From the NCBI GenBank assembly GCA_003279775.1, contig QCGW01000008.1, positions 1 to 49,953 on the forward strand: a stretch of DNA of 49,953 bases, read 5' to 3'. This stretch comes from Pelagibacteraceae bacterium AG-390-A23 (lineage in GTDB: Bacteria > Pseudomonadota > Alphaproteobacteria > Pelagibacterales > Pelagibacteraceae). A program made the position numbers and the translations under genes. The notes under the pieces were generated by a model. It saw only the letters and a program-made list of their open reading frames with translations, was not told the DNA's origin and ran no database searches. This document shows, in pieces, positions 10,673-18,815 of the stretch. Each line of letters opens with the position of its first letter. The stretch's first letter is position 1.

Positions 10673-10739
10673 TGATTAATTTTTAAGTAACAAATAATTA
10701 TTAACATACAATAATTTTTTAAAAACATACAGGAGCATT

Positions 10740-11111
10740 ATGTCGAATTTTAGTAAAGTTGGTACTTTCATGAAAACTTTTGGTCAGGAAGTAAAAACAA
10801 AACCATCATTTAGCACTGATAAAATAAATAAATTAAGGATAAATCTAATAAAAGAGGAATTAGAGGAACTTACAGAAGCTATGAATAATAAGGACTTATT
10901 GGAAGTAGCTGATGCGCTAACTGACATATTATATGTAACTTATGGTGCAGGGCACGCCTTTGGAATCGATCTGGATAAATGTTTTGATGAGGTCCAAAAT
11001 TCAAATATGAGTAAGTTAGATGAAAATGGAAAACCAATTTACAATGAGTCTGGAAAAGTTATGAAAGGTCCTAACTATTTTAAGCCAGATCTATCAAAGT
11101 TTGTGAATTAA
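10740..11111 (+). CDS. MazG-like nucleotide pyrophosphohydrolase
   Basis: A 123-residue all-alpha NTP pyrophosphohydrolase-like protein. The MazG metal-binding signature is clear: EE-x-x-E around residues 39-43 (LIKEELEELTEA) followed by E55-x-x-D58 in LLEVADALTDILYVTYG. Single-domain MazG and PRA-PH-like proteins hydrolyse (d)NTPs or related nucleotides to monophosphate plus pyrophosphate, often as housecleaning enzymes; the substrate here cannot be told from sequence. A clear ribosome site, AGGAG, lies about 5 bases before the ATG. Its last four bases overlap the end of the convergent nadC gene. It is not the HisE enzyme by context, since no his genes are near. Confidence 0.8.
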   Translation: MSNFSKVGTFMKTFGQEVKTKPSFSTDKINKLRINLIKEELEELTEAMNNKDLLEVADALTDILYVTYGAGHAFGIDLDKCFDEVQNSNMSKLDENGKPIYNESGKVMKGPNYFKPDLSKFVN

Positions 11112-11941
11112 ATTTCTAACTTAAAGTCAATTGCAGGAGCGCTGTGTGTAATACTGCCAACAGAAATTCTGTTAATTCCAGTAGAAGCAATGGCTTTAAC
11201 AGTTTTTAAAGTAACATTCCCCGAAGCTTCAGTTTCATAATATTTATTAGCAATTTTAACACCGAGTTTTAGATTTTTAACACTCATATTGTCAAGCAGA
11301 ACAGTATTAAATTTTAGACCTAATATTGATTTAAGTTGTTTTATTGTATCAACCTCAACTGTAATTTTTTTTTCTTTTTTATTTTTTATTGCCTTTAAGA
11401 CTAAAGTTTTTAAATCTGAACAAGCAATATGGTTATCTTTAATTAAATATTCATCGCTTAAATTAAATCTATGATTTGTACCACCTCCTAATTTAACAGC
11501 ATATTTTTGTATAACTCTTAGATTAGGAATCGTTTTTCTTGTGCAACAAATTTTCGTTTTTTTTCCAGCTAATTTAACAAACTCATTTGTTTTAGTTGCT
11601 ATTCCAGAAATGTGAGATAAAAAATTTAAAGCTACTCTTTCAGCGATTAGAATATTTTTTGCATTACCTTTAATTAAAGCTACTAAATTTTTTTTTTTAA
11701 CCTTAGAACCATCTTTTTTCTTAATAATGAATTTTATTTTATCATCAATTAATGCAAAAGTTTGTTTAGCAAATAACAACCCTGCAACAATTGCACTTTG
11801 ATTTGCAATTAATTTAACCGTTACAATTTTATTATCTTTAATTAAACTTGAAGTGATATCTCCTGAAGGATAAAGATCTTCGTTTAATGCTAGCTTAACA
11901 GTACTTTTGATAAATTCTTTGCTTAGTTTTATTTTTGACAC
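11108..11941 (-). CDS. nadC: Nicotinate-nucleotide pyrophosphorylase (carboxylating) NadC
   Basis: NadC converts quinolinate and PRPP to nicotinate mononucleotide with loss of CO2, the second committed step of de novo NAD synthesis. The 277-residue protein has the family block TRKTIPNLRVIQKYAVK followed by GGGTNHRFNLSDEYLIKDNHI, which forms the quinolinate and PRPP site. EVDTIKQL and LLDNM lie in the barrel domain, and the C-terminal SVGSITHSAPAIDFKLEI is standard. It starts 4 bases after the end of nadA on the same strand, a clear two-gene operon. No nadB (aspartate oxidase) accompanies them in this window. Confidence 0.95.
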   Translation of the reverse strand: MSKIKLSKEFIKSTVKLALNEDLYPSGDITSSLIKDNKIVTVKLIANQSAIVAGLLFAKQTFALIDDKIKFIIKKKDGSKVKKKNLVALIKGNAKNILIAERVALNFLSHISGIATKTNEFVKLAGKKTKICCTRKTIPNLRVIQKYAVKLGGGTNHRFNLSDEYLIKDNHIACSDLKTLVLKAIKNKKEKKITVEVDTIKQLKSILGLKFNTVLLDNMSVKNLKLGVKIANKYYETEASGNVTLKTVKAIASTGINRISVGSITHSAPAIDFKLEI

Positions 11942-11945
11942 TTAA

Positions 11946-12935
11946 TTATCTGCCAATTGCTGCCATTCTCTCTACGGATATTCTGGCTTTCTCAATTGTT
12001 TCTTTGTCCATAATAATTTCACCAGTTTCGTTCTCTAAACAATCTAATATCTTTGGAAGTGTAATTTTTTTCATGTGAGGGCACATATTACATGGTTTAA
12101 CAAAGTCTACATTTGGATTTTCTATCTGGATATTGTCACTCATTGAGCACTCGGTAACCATCATTACTTTTTTTGGTTGATTATCTTTCACATATTTGAT
12201 CATTCCAGATGTTGATCCAGCAAAATCACTTGCTTTAATTACATCAGGAGGACATTCTGGATGTGCAATAATTTTAATTCCCGGATTATTTTTTCTTATA
12301 TCTTCTATTTCTTTTTTATTAAATTGATCATGGACAATACAAATTCCTTTCCAAGAAATAATTTCAACATCGGTTTGAGAGGCCACATATTTAGCCAAGT
12401 AATCATCAGGTAAAAATATTACTCTTTTTACCCCAAGTGATTTAACTATTTTAACTGCGTTTGCAGATGTACAGCAAACATCTGTTTCCGCCTTAACTTC
12501 TGCAGATGTATTAACATAAGATACAACAGGTACTCCTGGGTATTTCTCTTTTAATAATCTCACATCTTTACCAGTAATTGAGGATGATAAAGAACAGCCA
12601 GCATCCATATCGGGAAGAATAACTTTTTTATTAGGGCTCATTAATTTTGCAGTTTCTGCCATGAAATGTACCCCAGCCATTAAAATAATATCAGCAGAAG
12701 TTTTTGAGGCTTCAATTGCTAGTGCAAGAGAGTCTGCAGAAAAATCAGCAACACCATGATAAATTTCAGGAGTTTGATAGTTGTGAGCAAGAATTACAGC
12801 ATTTTTTTCTTTTTTTAATTTATTAATTTTATGAATATATGGAGCATGCACTGACCATTCAATTTCAGGCATAACCTTAGAAATTTTTTGATAAATAGGA
12901 TCTGTTGCTTTACGCACTTCTTGTGTAAATTCCAT
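11946..12935 (-). CDS. nadA: Quinolinate synthase NadA
   Basis: NadA condenses iminoaspartate with dihydroxyacetone phosphate to make quinolinate, using a [4Fe-4S] cluster. The protein shows AHNYQTPEIYHGVADFSADS at the N-terminus, MAGVHFMAETAK, the first cluster cysteine in DMDAGCSLSS, the second in HPECPPDV, and the third in PCNMCPHMKK. About 329 residues is the normal length for the short bacterial form. ATG 12935 is chosen; an in-frame TTG at 12950 would add five residues (MVKIP) and sits closer to the divergent tRNA promoter, so the start is not certain. It forms an operon with nadC. The substrate iminoaspartate must come from an enzyme encoded elsewhere. Confidence 0.93.
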   Translation of the reverse strand: MEFTQEVRKATDPIYQKISKVMPEIEWSVHAPYIHKINKLKKEKNAVILAHNYQTPEIYHGVADFSADSLALAIEASKTSADIILMAGVHFMAETAKLMSPNKKVILPDMDAGCSLSSSITGKDVRLLKEKYPGVPVVSYVNTSAEVKAETDVCCTSANAVKIVKSLGVKRVIFLPDDYLAKYVASQTDVEIISWKGICIVHDQFNKKEIEDIRKNNPGIKIIAHPECPPDVIKASDFAGSTSGMIKYVKDNQPKKVMMVTECSMSDNIQIENPNVDFVKPCNMCPHMKKITLPKILDCLENETGEIIMDKETIEKARISVERMAAIGR

Positions 12936-12951
12936 GGGGATTTTTACCAAT

Positions 12952-12980
12952 TTGAAACATGATTGTCATTCATTTATTAT
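12952..12980 (+). promoter_or_regulatory. Sigma-70-type promoter of tRNA-Leu
   Basis: A -35 element TTGAAA (12952-12957) is followed by exactly 17 bases and a -10 element TATTAT (12975-12980). Transcription would start about 7 bases downstream, roughly 4 bases before the mature tRNA 5' end at 12991. The element lies at the start of the oppositely oriented nadA gene, between it and the tRNA. Confidence 0.65.
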
Positions 12981-12990
12981 AGGACATATT

Positions 12991-13076
12991 GCGGTCGTGC
13001 TGAAATTGGTAGACAGGCACGGTTGAGGGCCGTGTGGACCTAGTCCATGAGAGTTCGAGTCTCTCCGACCGCACCA
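12991..13076 (+). tRNA. tRNA-Leu, anticodon GAG
   Basis: A complete class II tRNA. The acceptor stem pairs GCGGTCG (12991-12997) with CGACCGC (13066-13072), followed by discriminator A and an encoded CCA (13074-13076). The anticodon stem CACGG/CCGTG encloses the 7-base loop TTGAGGG, giving anticodon GAG, which reads CUC and CUU leucine codons. A variable arm with paired GGAC/GTCC and a T arm with GTTCGAG follow, as expected for leucine tRNA. It has its own promoter just upstream and is followed at short distance by a small membrane protein gene. Confidence 0.97.
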
Positions 13077-13102
13077 AAGTGAATTTTTTATAGGAGTTTT
13101 TG

Positions 13103-13264
13103 ATGGATAAATTACTTTCAGTAATATTTATGGTTGGAGTTTTGCTTTTAGTTCTACCAAGTTTTTTACAATCAAATACTCAGTTAAAGCAATTTCTTAA
13201 AAATTTAAGTATTTGGATTATTGTAGTTTTTATAATTTTAATTATTATTTATCTATTTAAATAA
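13103..13264 (+). CDS. Small membrane protein, two predicted TM helices (53 aa)
   Basis: A 53-residue open frame starts at ATG 13103, preceded by the ribosome site TAGGAG at 13091-13096. The product has two hydrophobic stretches, about residues 5-23 (LSVIFMVGVLLLVLPSFL) and 37-52 (IWIIVVFIILIIIYLF), separated by a short polar link QSNTQLKQFLKN. It ends with Lys next to TAA, 5 bases before the convergent ygfZ gene. It may be cotranscribed with tRNA-Leu, 27 bases upstream. I do not recognise a family. A good ribosome site, a well-formed two-helix profile and the filling of an otherwise empty gap argue that it is real. Confidence 0.65.
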   Translation: MDKLLSVIFMVGVLLLVLPSFLQSNTQLKQFLKNLSIWIIVVFIILIIIYLFK

Positions 13265-13269
13265 GAAAA

Positions 13270-14160
13270 TTAGTTTTTAATCCAATTAGGTTTATTGACA
13301 TTTATTGAAGCTTCTTTGGTTTTAAAATTTGCTTTTTCATCAAAGTTTTCGTTTAGGTATCTAATTAAAGCAAAAGGGTAGTCGCTATCAATTAAAACCT
13401 TACCTATTTCAATTTCATTATTATAAATACTTTCGCCTTCGTGTACTTTTCCATTAATTATATTTATTGGAAATAGTCTTTTTGAAAGTTTGTTCTTTAA
13501 TTTAATTCGCGCTGTATTTTCTTGGCCAACATAACAGCCCTTTTTGAAATCAATTCCATTTAATTCTTCAAAATTACATTCAATACCAAACAATTTGTCT
13601 TTCAATTTATTTAGATCTTTTGGGACAATTCCAAGGCTATGACTTAATGAATAATATTCTTTCAGGTCTGCATCATGAAGATCTAGTTTTTTTAAAGATA
13701 AATAAAGTTTTTCTAGATTAATAATTAATCTAGCACCCAATTGTTTATTTCTTGGATCTAAGAATATTGGATCTTCTCTATATTTAATTGTGCATCCAGG
13801 TTGATCTTTTGTTTCATCAAAAGTCAAGAATTTCTCGTGAGAAAATGCTGCTACGACGAATTCATTACTTAGATTGAGAATTTCAACTTTTGATCTTAGC
13901 TTATATAGTGATAATTGTTTGAATAACTCCTTTGCCTGAGGTTTTTCACAATCCAAAATATATCCAGACTTATGTTTTACAATAATAAATTCATATAAAA
14001 ATTTACCTTGAGGTGTAAGTAATGAGCTAAAACAACTATTTACATTACTAACTTTGTTTATGTCGTTACTAATGAGATTTTGAAGAAACTCTTTTGCATC
14101 TTCTCCGTTAATATAAAGAATTGCTCTGTCATCTAAAATGTAAACGTTTTTTATATTCAT
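13270..14160 (-). CDS. ygfZ: Folate-binding YgfZ/GcvT-like protein
   Basis: YgfZ (IBA57 family) uses tetrahydrofolate and supports assembly or repair of some iron-sulfur proteins. The 296-residue product has the diagnostic K-G-C-Y-x-G-Q-E motif in KGCYVGQENTARIK (about residues 205-218), whose cysteine is the conserved functional residue. The N-terminal region LYINGEDAKEFLQNLISNDI and LTPQGKFLYEFII match the GcvT fold. It stands alone on the minus strand, 44 bases from the divergent pyrC start, so both promoters share that short gap. It is not the glycine cleavage T-protein, which is longer and lacks the KGCYxGQE motif. Confidence 0.9.
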   Translation of the reverse strand: MNIKNVYILDDRAILYINGEDAKEFLQNLISNDINKVSNVNSCFSSLLTPQGKFLYEFIIVKHKSGYILDCEKPQAKELFKQLSLYKLRSKVEILNLSNEFVVAAFSHEKFLTFDETKDQPGCTIKYREDPIFLDPRNKQLGARLIINLEKLYLSLKKLDLHDADLKEYYSLSHSLGIVPKDLNKLKDKLFGIECNFEELNGIDFKKGCYVGQENTARIKLKNKLSKRLFPINIINGKVHEGESIYNNEIEIGKVLIDSDYPFALIRYLNENFDEKANFKTKEASINVNKPNWIKN

Positions 14161-14203
14161 AATTGATTAATTATAGAATGTAATATAATAACAATTTCTT
14201 AAA

Positions 14204-15511
14204 ATGTTAGATCTTATAATTAAAAACGGACAATGTTATATCAATGGTGAATTAAAAAATGTTGATGTTGCTTTAAAAGATGGAAAAATTCAAAAAATTG
14301 GACAAATTTCAGAGGAAGCAAAAGAGACAATTAATGCAGAAGGCCATACAGTATTACCTGGTTGCATAGATACCCAAACACATTTTAGAGAACCAGGATC
14401 AACGGATACAGAGGATCTTCATTCAGGAAGTAGAGCAGCAATAGCAGGAGGCATTACAAGTGTATTTGAAATGCCTAATACAAATCCACCAACTTCTAAC
14501 ATGAAGGAATTTCAAAGAAAATTAGATCTCGCTAAAAATAGAATGTATTCCAATTATGCTTTTTATTTTGGGGCAACTGCAGATAATGCAGAAGATCTAG
14601 CAAGTTTAGAAGGTTTAGAAGGTTGTTGTGGTATTAAACTTTTTGCGGGATCTTCAACTGGAAATTTATTGGTCGCTGAAGAAGACGATATAGATAAGGT
14701 TTTTCAAAATGCCTCAAAAGTAGTGGCGGTTCATTCTGAAGACGAGGCAATTTTAAATGTAAACAAAAAATTAATAAAAGAGGGAGATGTTCATACCCAT
14801 CCTATATGGAGAAGTGCAGAATGTGCAATAGCATCTACTAGAAGAATTGTTCGAATTGCAGAAAAGCATAATAAAAAAGCTCATGTATTACATATTACAA
14901 CAAAAGAAGAAATTGATTTTTTATCACAACACAAAGGAAACATTACATTTGAGATTACTCCTCAGCATTTAACTCTCTATGCACCAGATTGTTATGACAA
15001 GCTTGGGACTTATGCTCAAATGAACCCGCCACTAAGAGATAAATCTCATTATGACAGATTATGGTATGGTGTGAGAAATAACTTTAATGACACTATTGGA
15101 TCTGATCATGCTCCGCATTTAAAAGAAAATAAAGATAAGGTATATCCAAATACTCCTTCAGGGATGCCAGGAGTTCAAACTTTAATGCCTGTAATGTTAA
15201 ATCACATAAATGATGGAAAACTATCACTTAATCAATTAATGAACTTTGTTTGTGAAAATCCAGTGAAAATCTTTGGAATTAAAAATAAAGGATTTATTAA
15301 AGAAGGTTATGATGCAGACTTTACAATTGTTGATATGAACAAAACAATCGAAATTAAAAATAAAAATATAGAAAGTAAATGTAAGTGGTCACCATTTAAT
15401 GGATTTAAATTTAAAGGAACGCCAACGCACACAATTATTGCTGGAAAAATTAAAATGCAGGATGGAAAAATTTTAGGTGATCCTGATGGAACACCATTAC
15501 AGTTTAACTAA
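14204..15511 (+). CDS. pyrC: Dihydroorotase (class I), PyrC
   Basis: This amidohydrolase cyclises N-carbamoyl-aspartate to dihydroorotate in pyrimidine synthesis. Zinc ligands and active-site motifs are visible: DTQTHFREPGSTDTEDL with the H-x-R core (about residues 57-73), EMPNTNPPT, the GIKLFAGSSTGNL segment, HSEDEAIL, HVLHITTKEE and the late metal Asp in GSDHAPH. The 435-residue length fits the long class I form. The family also contains allantoinases and hydantoinases; the FREPG motif and length favour dihydroorotase. No other pyr gene is adjacent. Its end overlaps the convergent SMR gene by 8 bases. Confidence 0.9.
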   Translation: MLDLIIKNGQCYINGELKNVDVALKDGKIQKIGQISEEAKETINAEGHTVLPGCIDTQTHFREPGSTDTEDLHSGSRAAIAGGITSVFEMPNTNPPTSNMKEFQRKLDLAKNRMYSNYAFYFGATADNAEDLASLEGLEGCCGIKLFAGSSTGNLLVAEEDDIDKVFQNASKVVAVHSEDEAILNVNKKLIKEGDVHTHPIWRSAECAIASTRRIVRIAEKHNKKAHVLHITTKEEIDFLSQHKGNITFEITPQHLTLYAPDCYDKLGTYAQMNPPLRDKSHYDRLWYGVRNNFNDTIGSDHAPHLKENKDKVYPNTPSGMPGVQTLMPVMLNHINDGKLSLNQLMNFVCENPVKIFGIKNKGFIKEGYDADFTIVDMNKTIEIKNKNIESKCKWSPFNGFKFKGTPTHTIIAGKIKMQDGKILGDPDGTPLQFN

Positions 15512-15836
15512 GCTTTCCAGTAAAACTATTTACCAAAATTACACCCATCACTATTAAGAATAATCCCAAAATTGCTTGCCAAGCTAAAGTTTGTTTAAAA
15601 AATATATAGCCAAGGATTGCTATAGTAAAAATACCTAACCCACTCCATGTAGCATACACAATTGCTATTGGAAGTTTATTAACCACAAAAGTTAATAGAT
15701 AAAATGCTGTAAGATAAAAAGCAGATAGAGCAAGTGTTGGTATAAGTTTTGTGAAGTTTTGAGACACAGGGAGCAGCATTGTTCCAGCAACCTCACAAAA
15801 AATTGCAGCGATTAAAAAAATATAAGTTTTAACCAT
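15504..15836 (-). CDS. SMR family small multidrug/metabolite transporter (EmrE-like)
   Basis: A 110-residue integral membrane protein with four predicted helices covering nearly its whole length, the size of the small multidrug resistance family. The key glutamate of helix 1 is present in IFCEVAGT (Glu14), and the helix 3 block IVYATWSGLGIF carries the conserved aromatic and glycine residues. Family members work as dual-topology dimers that exchange protons for quaternary ammonium compounds, guanidinium or polyamines; the substrate cannot be assigned. It begins within the last codons of prpE (8-base overlap), so it is probably cotranscribed with it, and it also overlaps pyrC at its 3' end. 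Confidence 0.87.
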   Translation of the reverse strand: MVKTYIFLIAAIFCEVAGTMLLPVSQNFTKLIPTLALSAFYLTAFYLLTFVVNKLPIAIVYATWSGLGIFTIAILGYIFFKQTLAWQAILGLFLIVMGVILVNSFTGKLS

Positions 15837-17730
15837 TGTTCAGGATTTTGTGATTAATTAAATCTTCTTTTATTTCTGTTAAAATTGCAGGATCGTCAAT
15901 TGTTGGTGGTATTTTGTATTCAACACCATCTGCAATTTTTCTTATTGTCCCTCTCAAAATTTTTCCTGATCTTGTTTTTGGCAATCTTTTTATAACAATC
16001 ACCACTTTAAATGCTGCAACTGGGCCTATTTTATCTCTAACCATTTGAACACATTCTTTAGATATTGTGTCATTATTCTTATCAACACCAGATTTTAGAA
16101 CTACTAATCCAATAGGTAATTGACCTTTTAATTTATCTGCAATTCCAAGTACCGCACATTCAGCAACAGATTGATGTTCTGACAAAACTTCTTCGATGGC
16201 ACCAGTAGATAATCTATGACCAGCCACATTTATAATATCGTCCGTTCTAGACATGATCCAAATATATCCATCATCATCTATATGGCCCGCATCATATGTT
16301 TGATAAAATCCTTCGTAATTAGACATATAGTTTTCTTTGTATCTTTGATCGGCATTCCATAATGTCGGAAATGTACCTGGAGGCAAAGGAAGCTTCACAA
16401 CAATGTCTCCCATTTCATTAGGTTTTGCTAGAGATTGATCAGGTTTGATAATTTTTACATCATATCCAGGTACAGCTTTACAGGCTGAACCATATTTTGT
16501 TTCCATCATTTCAATTCCAGTACAATTTGAACTAATTGCCCAACTAGTCTCTGTTTGCCACCAATGATCAATGACTGGAACTTTAAGTAAATTTTCGGCC
16601 CACTTTATAGTATCTGGATCAGCTCTCTCTCCAGCAAGGAACAAGCTTTCAAAACTGCTTAGATCATATTTTGAGAAAAATTTACCCTCAGGATCTTCTT
16701 TCTTGATTGCTCTAAAAGCTGTTGGAGCTGTAAAAAGTGATTTTACTTTATAGTCAGATATTATTTTCCAAAAAGCACCAGCATCTGGTGTTCCTACTGG
16801 CTTACCTTCAAACAAAACTGTAGTGCATCCTTTAAATAATGGAGCATAAACAATGTAAGAGTGCCCCACAATCCAACCAATATCACTTGCAGACCACCAG
16901 ATATCTTCTACATCTATGTTATAGATATTTTTCATAGTCCACTTGAGAGCAACAATGTGACCACCAATATCTCTCACTATACCTTTTGGAGTTCCTGTTG
17001 TCCCAGATGTATATAAAATGTACGCAAACTCATTTGAGTTCATCTCAACACAGTCAGCATCTTTCGCATTAGAGACAACTTCTTCCCAGCTGACCTCATT
17101 TGGAGCATTCAATTTAACTTCATGACCAGGTCTTTGAAACAAAATCATCTTTTCAATTTTGTGACCGGCTATTTTAATTGCCTCATCAACTAGTGGTTTA
17201 TACTCAACTGTTCTTCCTGGCTCAAAACCACATGAAGCGGTCACTAATATCTTTGCTTTACTGTCATCTATTCTACTTGCGAGCTCGTTAGAGGCAAAAC
17301 CACCAAAGACGACAGAGTGTATTGCACCTATTCTTGCGCAAGCAAGCATAGCAACTACTGCTTCAGGGATCATTGGCATGTAAATGATCACCCGGTCACC
17401 TTTATTTGCTCCTTGAGATTTCAATGCCCCTGCAAACTTAGAGACCTTTGACCTTAATTCTTCATATGTGAACTGAATTTTGTTACCTGTTATAGGACTA
17501 TCATAGATTAAAGCTGTCTTTTGACCTCTTCCTTGATCGATATGTATGTCTAAAGCGTTATAGCAGGTGTTTGTGACCCCATCTTCGAACCATTTATAGA
17601 AAGGTGGGTTGGATTTATTTAAAATTTTTGTTGGTTTTTTAAACCAAAAGATATCTTCAGAGGCTTCTTGCCAAAAATTTTCAGGATTTTTTATAGATTT
17701 TTCGTAAATTTGATTAAACTTAAAAGACAT
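15829..17730 (-). CDS. prpE: Propionyl-CoA synthetase (AMP-forming acyl-CoA synthetase) PrpE
   Basis: This adenylate-forming enzyme activates a short-chain acid, most likely propionate, through an acyl-AMP intermediate. The P-loop YTSGTTGTPKGIVRDIGGH (about residues 239-257) has the IVRD ending typical of PrpE rather than the IVHT ending typical of acetyl-CoA synthetase. WWQTETSW, YQTYDAGHIDDDGYIWIMSRTDD and the C-terminal RLPKTRSGKILRGTIRKIA, with the acetylatable active-site Lys, are intact. The 633-residue length fits. An ACAS_N-like N-terminal region is present. It is the first gene of a two-gene unit with the SMR transporter. Acetate activation by the same enzyme cannot be excluded. Confidence 0.9.
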   Translation of the reverse strand: MSFKFNQIYEKSIKNPENFWQEASEDIFWFKKPTKILNKSNPPFYKWFEDGVTNTCYNALDIHIDQGRGQKTALIYDSPITGNKIQFTYEELRSKVSKFAGALKSQGANKGDRVIIYMPMIPEAVVAMLACARIGAIHSVVFGGFASNELASRIDDSKAKILVTASCGFEPGRTVEYKPLVDEAIKIAGHKIEKMILFQRPGHEVKLNAPNEVSWEEVVSNAKDADCVEMNSNEFAYILYTSGTTGTPKGIVRDIGGHIVALKWTMKNIYNIDVEDIWWSASDIGWIVGHSYIVYAPLFKGCTTVLFEGKPVGTPDAGAFWKIISDYKVKSLFTAPTAFRAIKKEDPEGKFFSKYDLSSFESLFLAGERADPDTIKWAENLLKVPVIDHWWQTETSWAISSNCTGIEMMETKYGSACKAVPGYDVKIIKPDQSLAKPNEMGDIVVKLPLPPGTFPTLWNADQRYKENYMSNYEGFYQTYDAGHIDDDGYIWIMSRTDDIINVAGHRLSTGAIEEVLSEHQSVAECAVLGIADKLKGQLPIGLVVLKSGVDKNNDTISKECVQMVRDKIGPVAAFKVVIVIKRLPKTRSGKILRGTIRKIADGVEYKIPPTIDDPAILTEIKEDLINHKILNNG

Positions 17731-17873
17731 AAAAAGTTGATTCGAATTCCTTAATTTTTTTGGTTTTTAACTTATAAATTGTATTTAATTTTAAAAATTC
17801 AGTAAAATCAATGCTTATTAGTGACAATTAAGTCTTCATAAAACTAATTTAATTTGCTATTAACCGCGACATT

Positions 17874-17932
17874 GGCTTAGGGAAACTTAAGCCTAGTTTA
17901 TATAAACTAAAATAAAAACTAACGAAGAGGGA
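17874..17932 (+). promoter_or_regulatory. Proteorhodopsin leader: inverted repeats and ribosome site
   Basis: In the 209-base gap between prpE and proteorhodopsin two inverted repeats lie back to back. GGCTTA (17874-17879) pairs with TAAGCC (17888-17893) around an 8-base loop. Immediately after is a perfect 16-base palindrome TAGTTTATATAAACTA (17894-17909). A strong purine-rich ribosome site GAGGGAG (about 17926-17932) precedes the ATG at 17940. The palindrome could be an operator, part of the promoter, or a 5'-UTR hairpin. A clean -35/-10 pair could not be fixed. The structure is seen; the function is inferred. Confidence 0.5.
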
Positions 17933-17939
17933 GTTTTTT

Positions 17940-18713
17940 ATGAAAAAACTTAAATTGTTTGCTCTAGCAGCTATGGCCTTGATAGGTTTTTCAGGTATAG
18001 CTATTGCAGCAGACGCAACGATGTTGATGCAAGATGACTTCGTAGGAATTTCATTCTGGGTTATCTCTATGGGAATGTTAGCAGCTACTGCTTTCTTTTT
18101 CATGGAAGCAGGCAATGTCGCATCAGGCTGGAGAACATCAGTTATTGTTGCTGGTCTAGTAACTGGTATTGCATTCATACACTACATGTACATGAGAGAA
18201 GTATGGGTTGCTACTGGAGACTCACCAACTGTTTACAGATACATTGACTGGTTAATCACTGTGCCATTACAGATGGTAGAATTCTATTTAATTCTAGCAG
18301 CTATTGGTAAAGCAAACTCTGGAATGTTCTGGAGATTGTTAATTGGTTCATTAGTAATGCTAATTGGTGGATACTTAGGTGAAGCAGGATATATCAATGC
18401 TACACTTGGTTTCATCATCGGAATGGCAGGTTGGGTATACATTCTTTATGAAGTATTCTCAGGTGAAGCTGGTAAAGCTGCACAGAAGAGTGGTAACAAA
18501 GCTCTTGTAACTGCATTTGGAGCAATGAGAATGATCGTTACAGTAGGTTGGGCAATTTACCCATTAGGCTATGTATTTGGTTACTTGACTGGTGGTGTAG
18601 ACGCTAACTCACTTAACGTCGTTTACAACTTAGCTGACTTCATTAACAAAATTGCATTTGGTCTAGTAATCTGGGCTGCTGCAACTAGTTCAAGCGGAAG
18701 AAGAGCTAAGTAA
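17940..18713 (+). CDS. Proteorhodopsin, blue-absorbing type (light-driven proton pump)
   Basis: A retinal-binding seven-helix proton pump of the inner membrane. The 257-residue precursor has a cleavable signal peptide (about residues 1-23, ending AIA-AD). By alignment to the well-known green proteorhodopsin (offset six residues) it has His81, the proton acceptor Asp103, Thr107, proton donor Glu114 and retinal Schiff-base Lys237 in DFINKIAFG. The tuning position is Gln111 in TVPLQMVEF, predicting blue absorption. Codon use is less AT-biased than in neighbours, as in a highly expressed gene, with a strong ribosome site upstream and a terminator right after. No retinal synthesis genes are in this window. 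Confidence 0.98.
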   Translation: MKKLKLFALAAMALIGFSGIAIAADATMLMQDDFVGISFWVISMGMLAATAFFFMEAGNVASGWRTSVIVAGLVTGIAFIHYMYMREVWVATGDSPTVYRYIDWLITVPLQMVEFYLILAAIGKANSGMFWRLLIGSLVMLIGGYLGEAGYINATLGFIIGMAGWVYILYEVFSGEAGKAAQKSGNKALVTAFGAMRMIVTVGWAIYPLGYVFGYLTGGVDANSLNVVYNLADFINKIAFGLVIWAAATSSSGRRAK

Positions 18714-18731
18714 TTAGTTAAAATTTAAATT

Positions 18732-18769
18732 AAGGGCAGGTACAATTTTTGTACTTGCCCTTTTTTTTT
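18732..18769 (+). terminator. Rho-independent terminator after proteorhodopsin
   Basis: GGGCAGGTAC pairs with GTACTTGCCC (one G-U pair) around a short AATTTTT loop, followed by a run of nine T. It begins about 20 bases after the proteorhodopsin stop codon and should end that transcript, separating it from most transcription of the desaturase gene downstream. Confidence 0.9.
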
Positions 18770-18815
18770 ACCTTTATTAAAATTATGTATAATAACTATA
18801 CATAAATTTTAATCT

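Noticed and set aside
17731-17873. Riboswitch or small RNA in the proteorhodopsin upstream gap
   Set aside because: No recognisable riboswitch core or terminator was seen; the gap reads as AT-rich promoter sequence for two divergent genes.
17849-18178. Long open frame antisense to proteorhodopsin
   Set aside because: It lies opposite the signal peptide and first helices of a clear proteorhodopsin and has no ribosome site or family motif; open antisense frames are expected in AT-biased codons.
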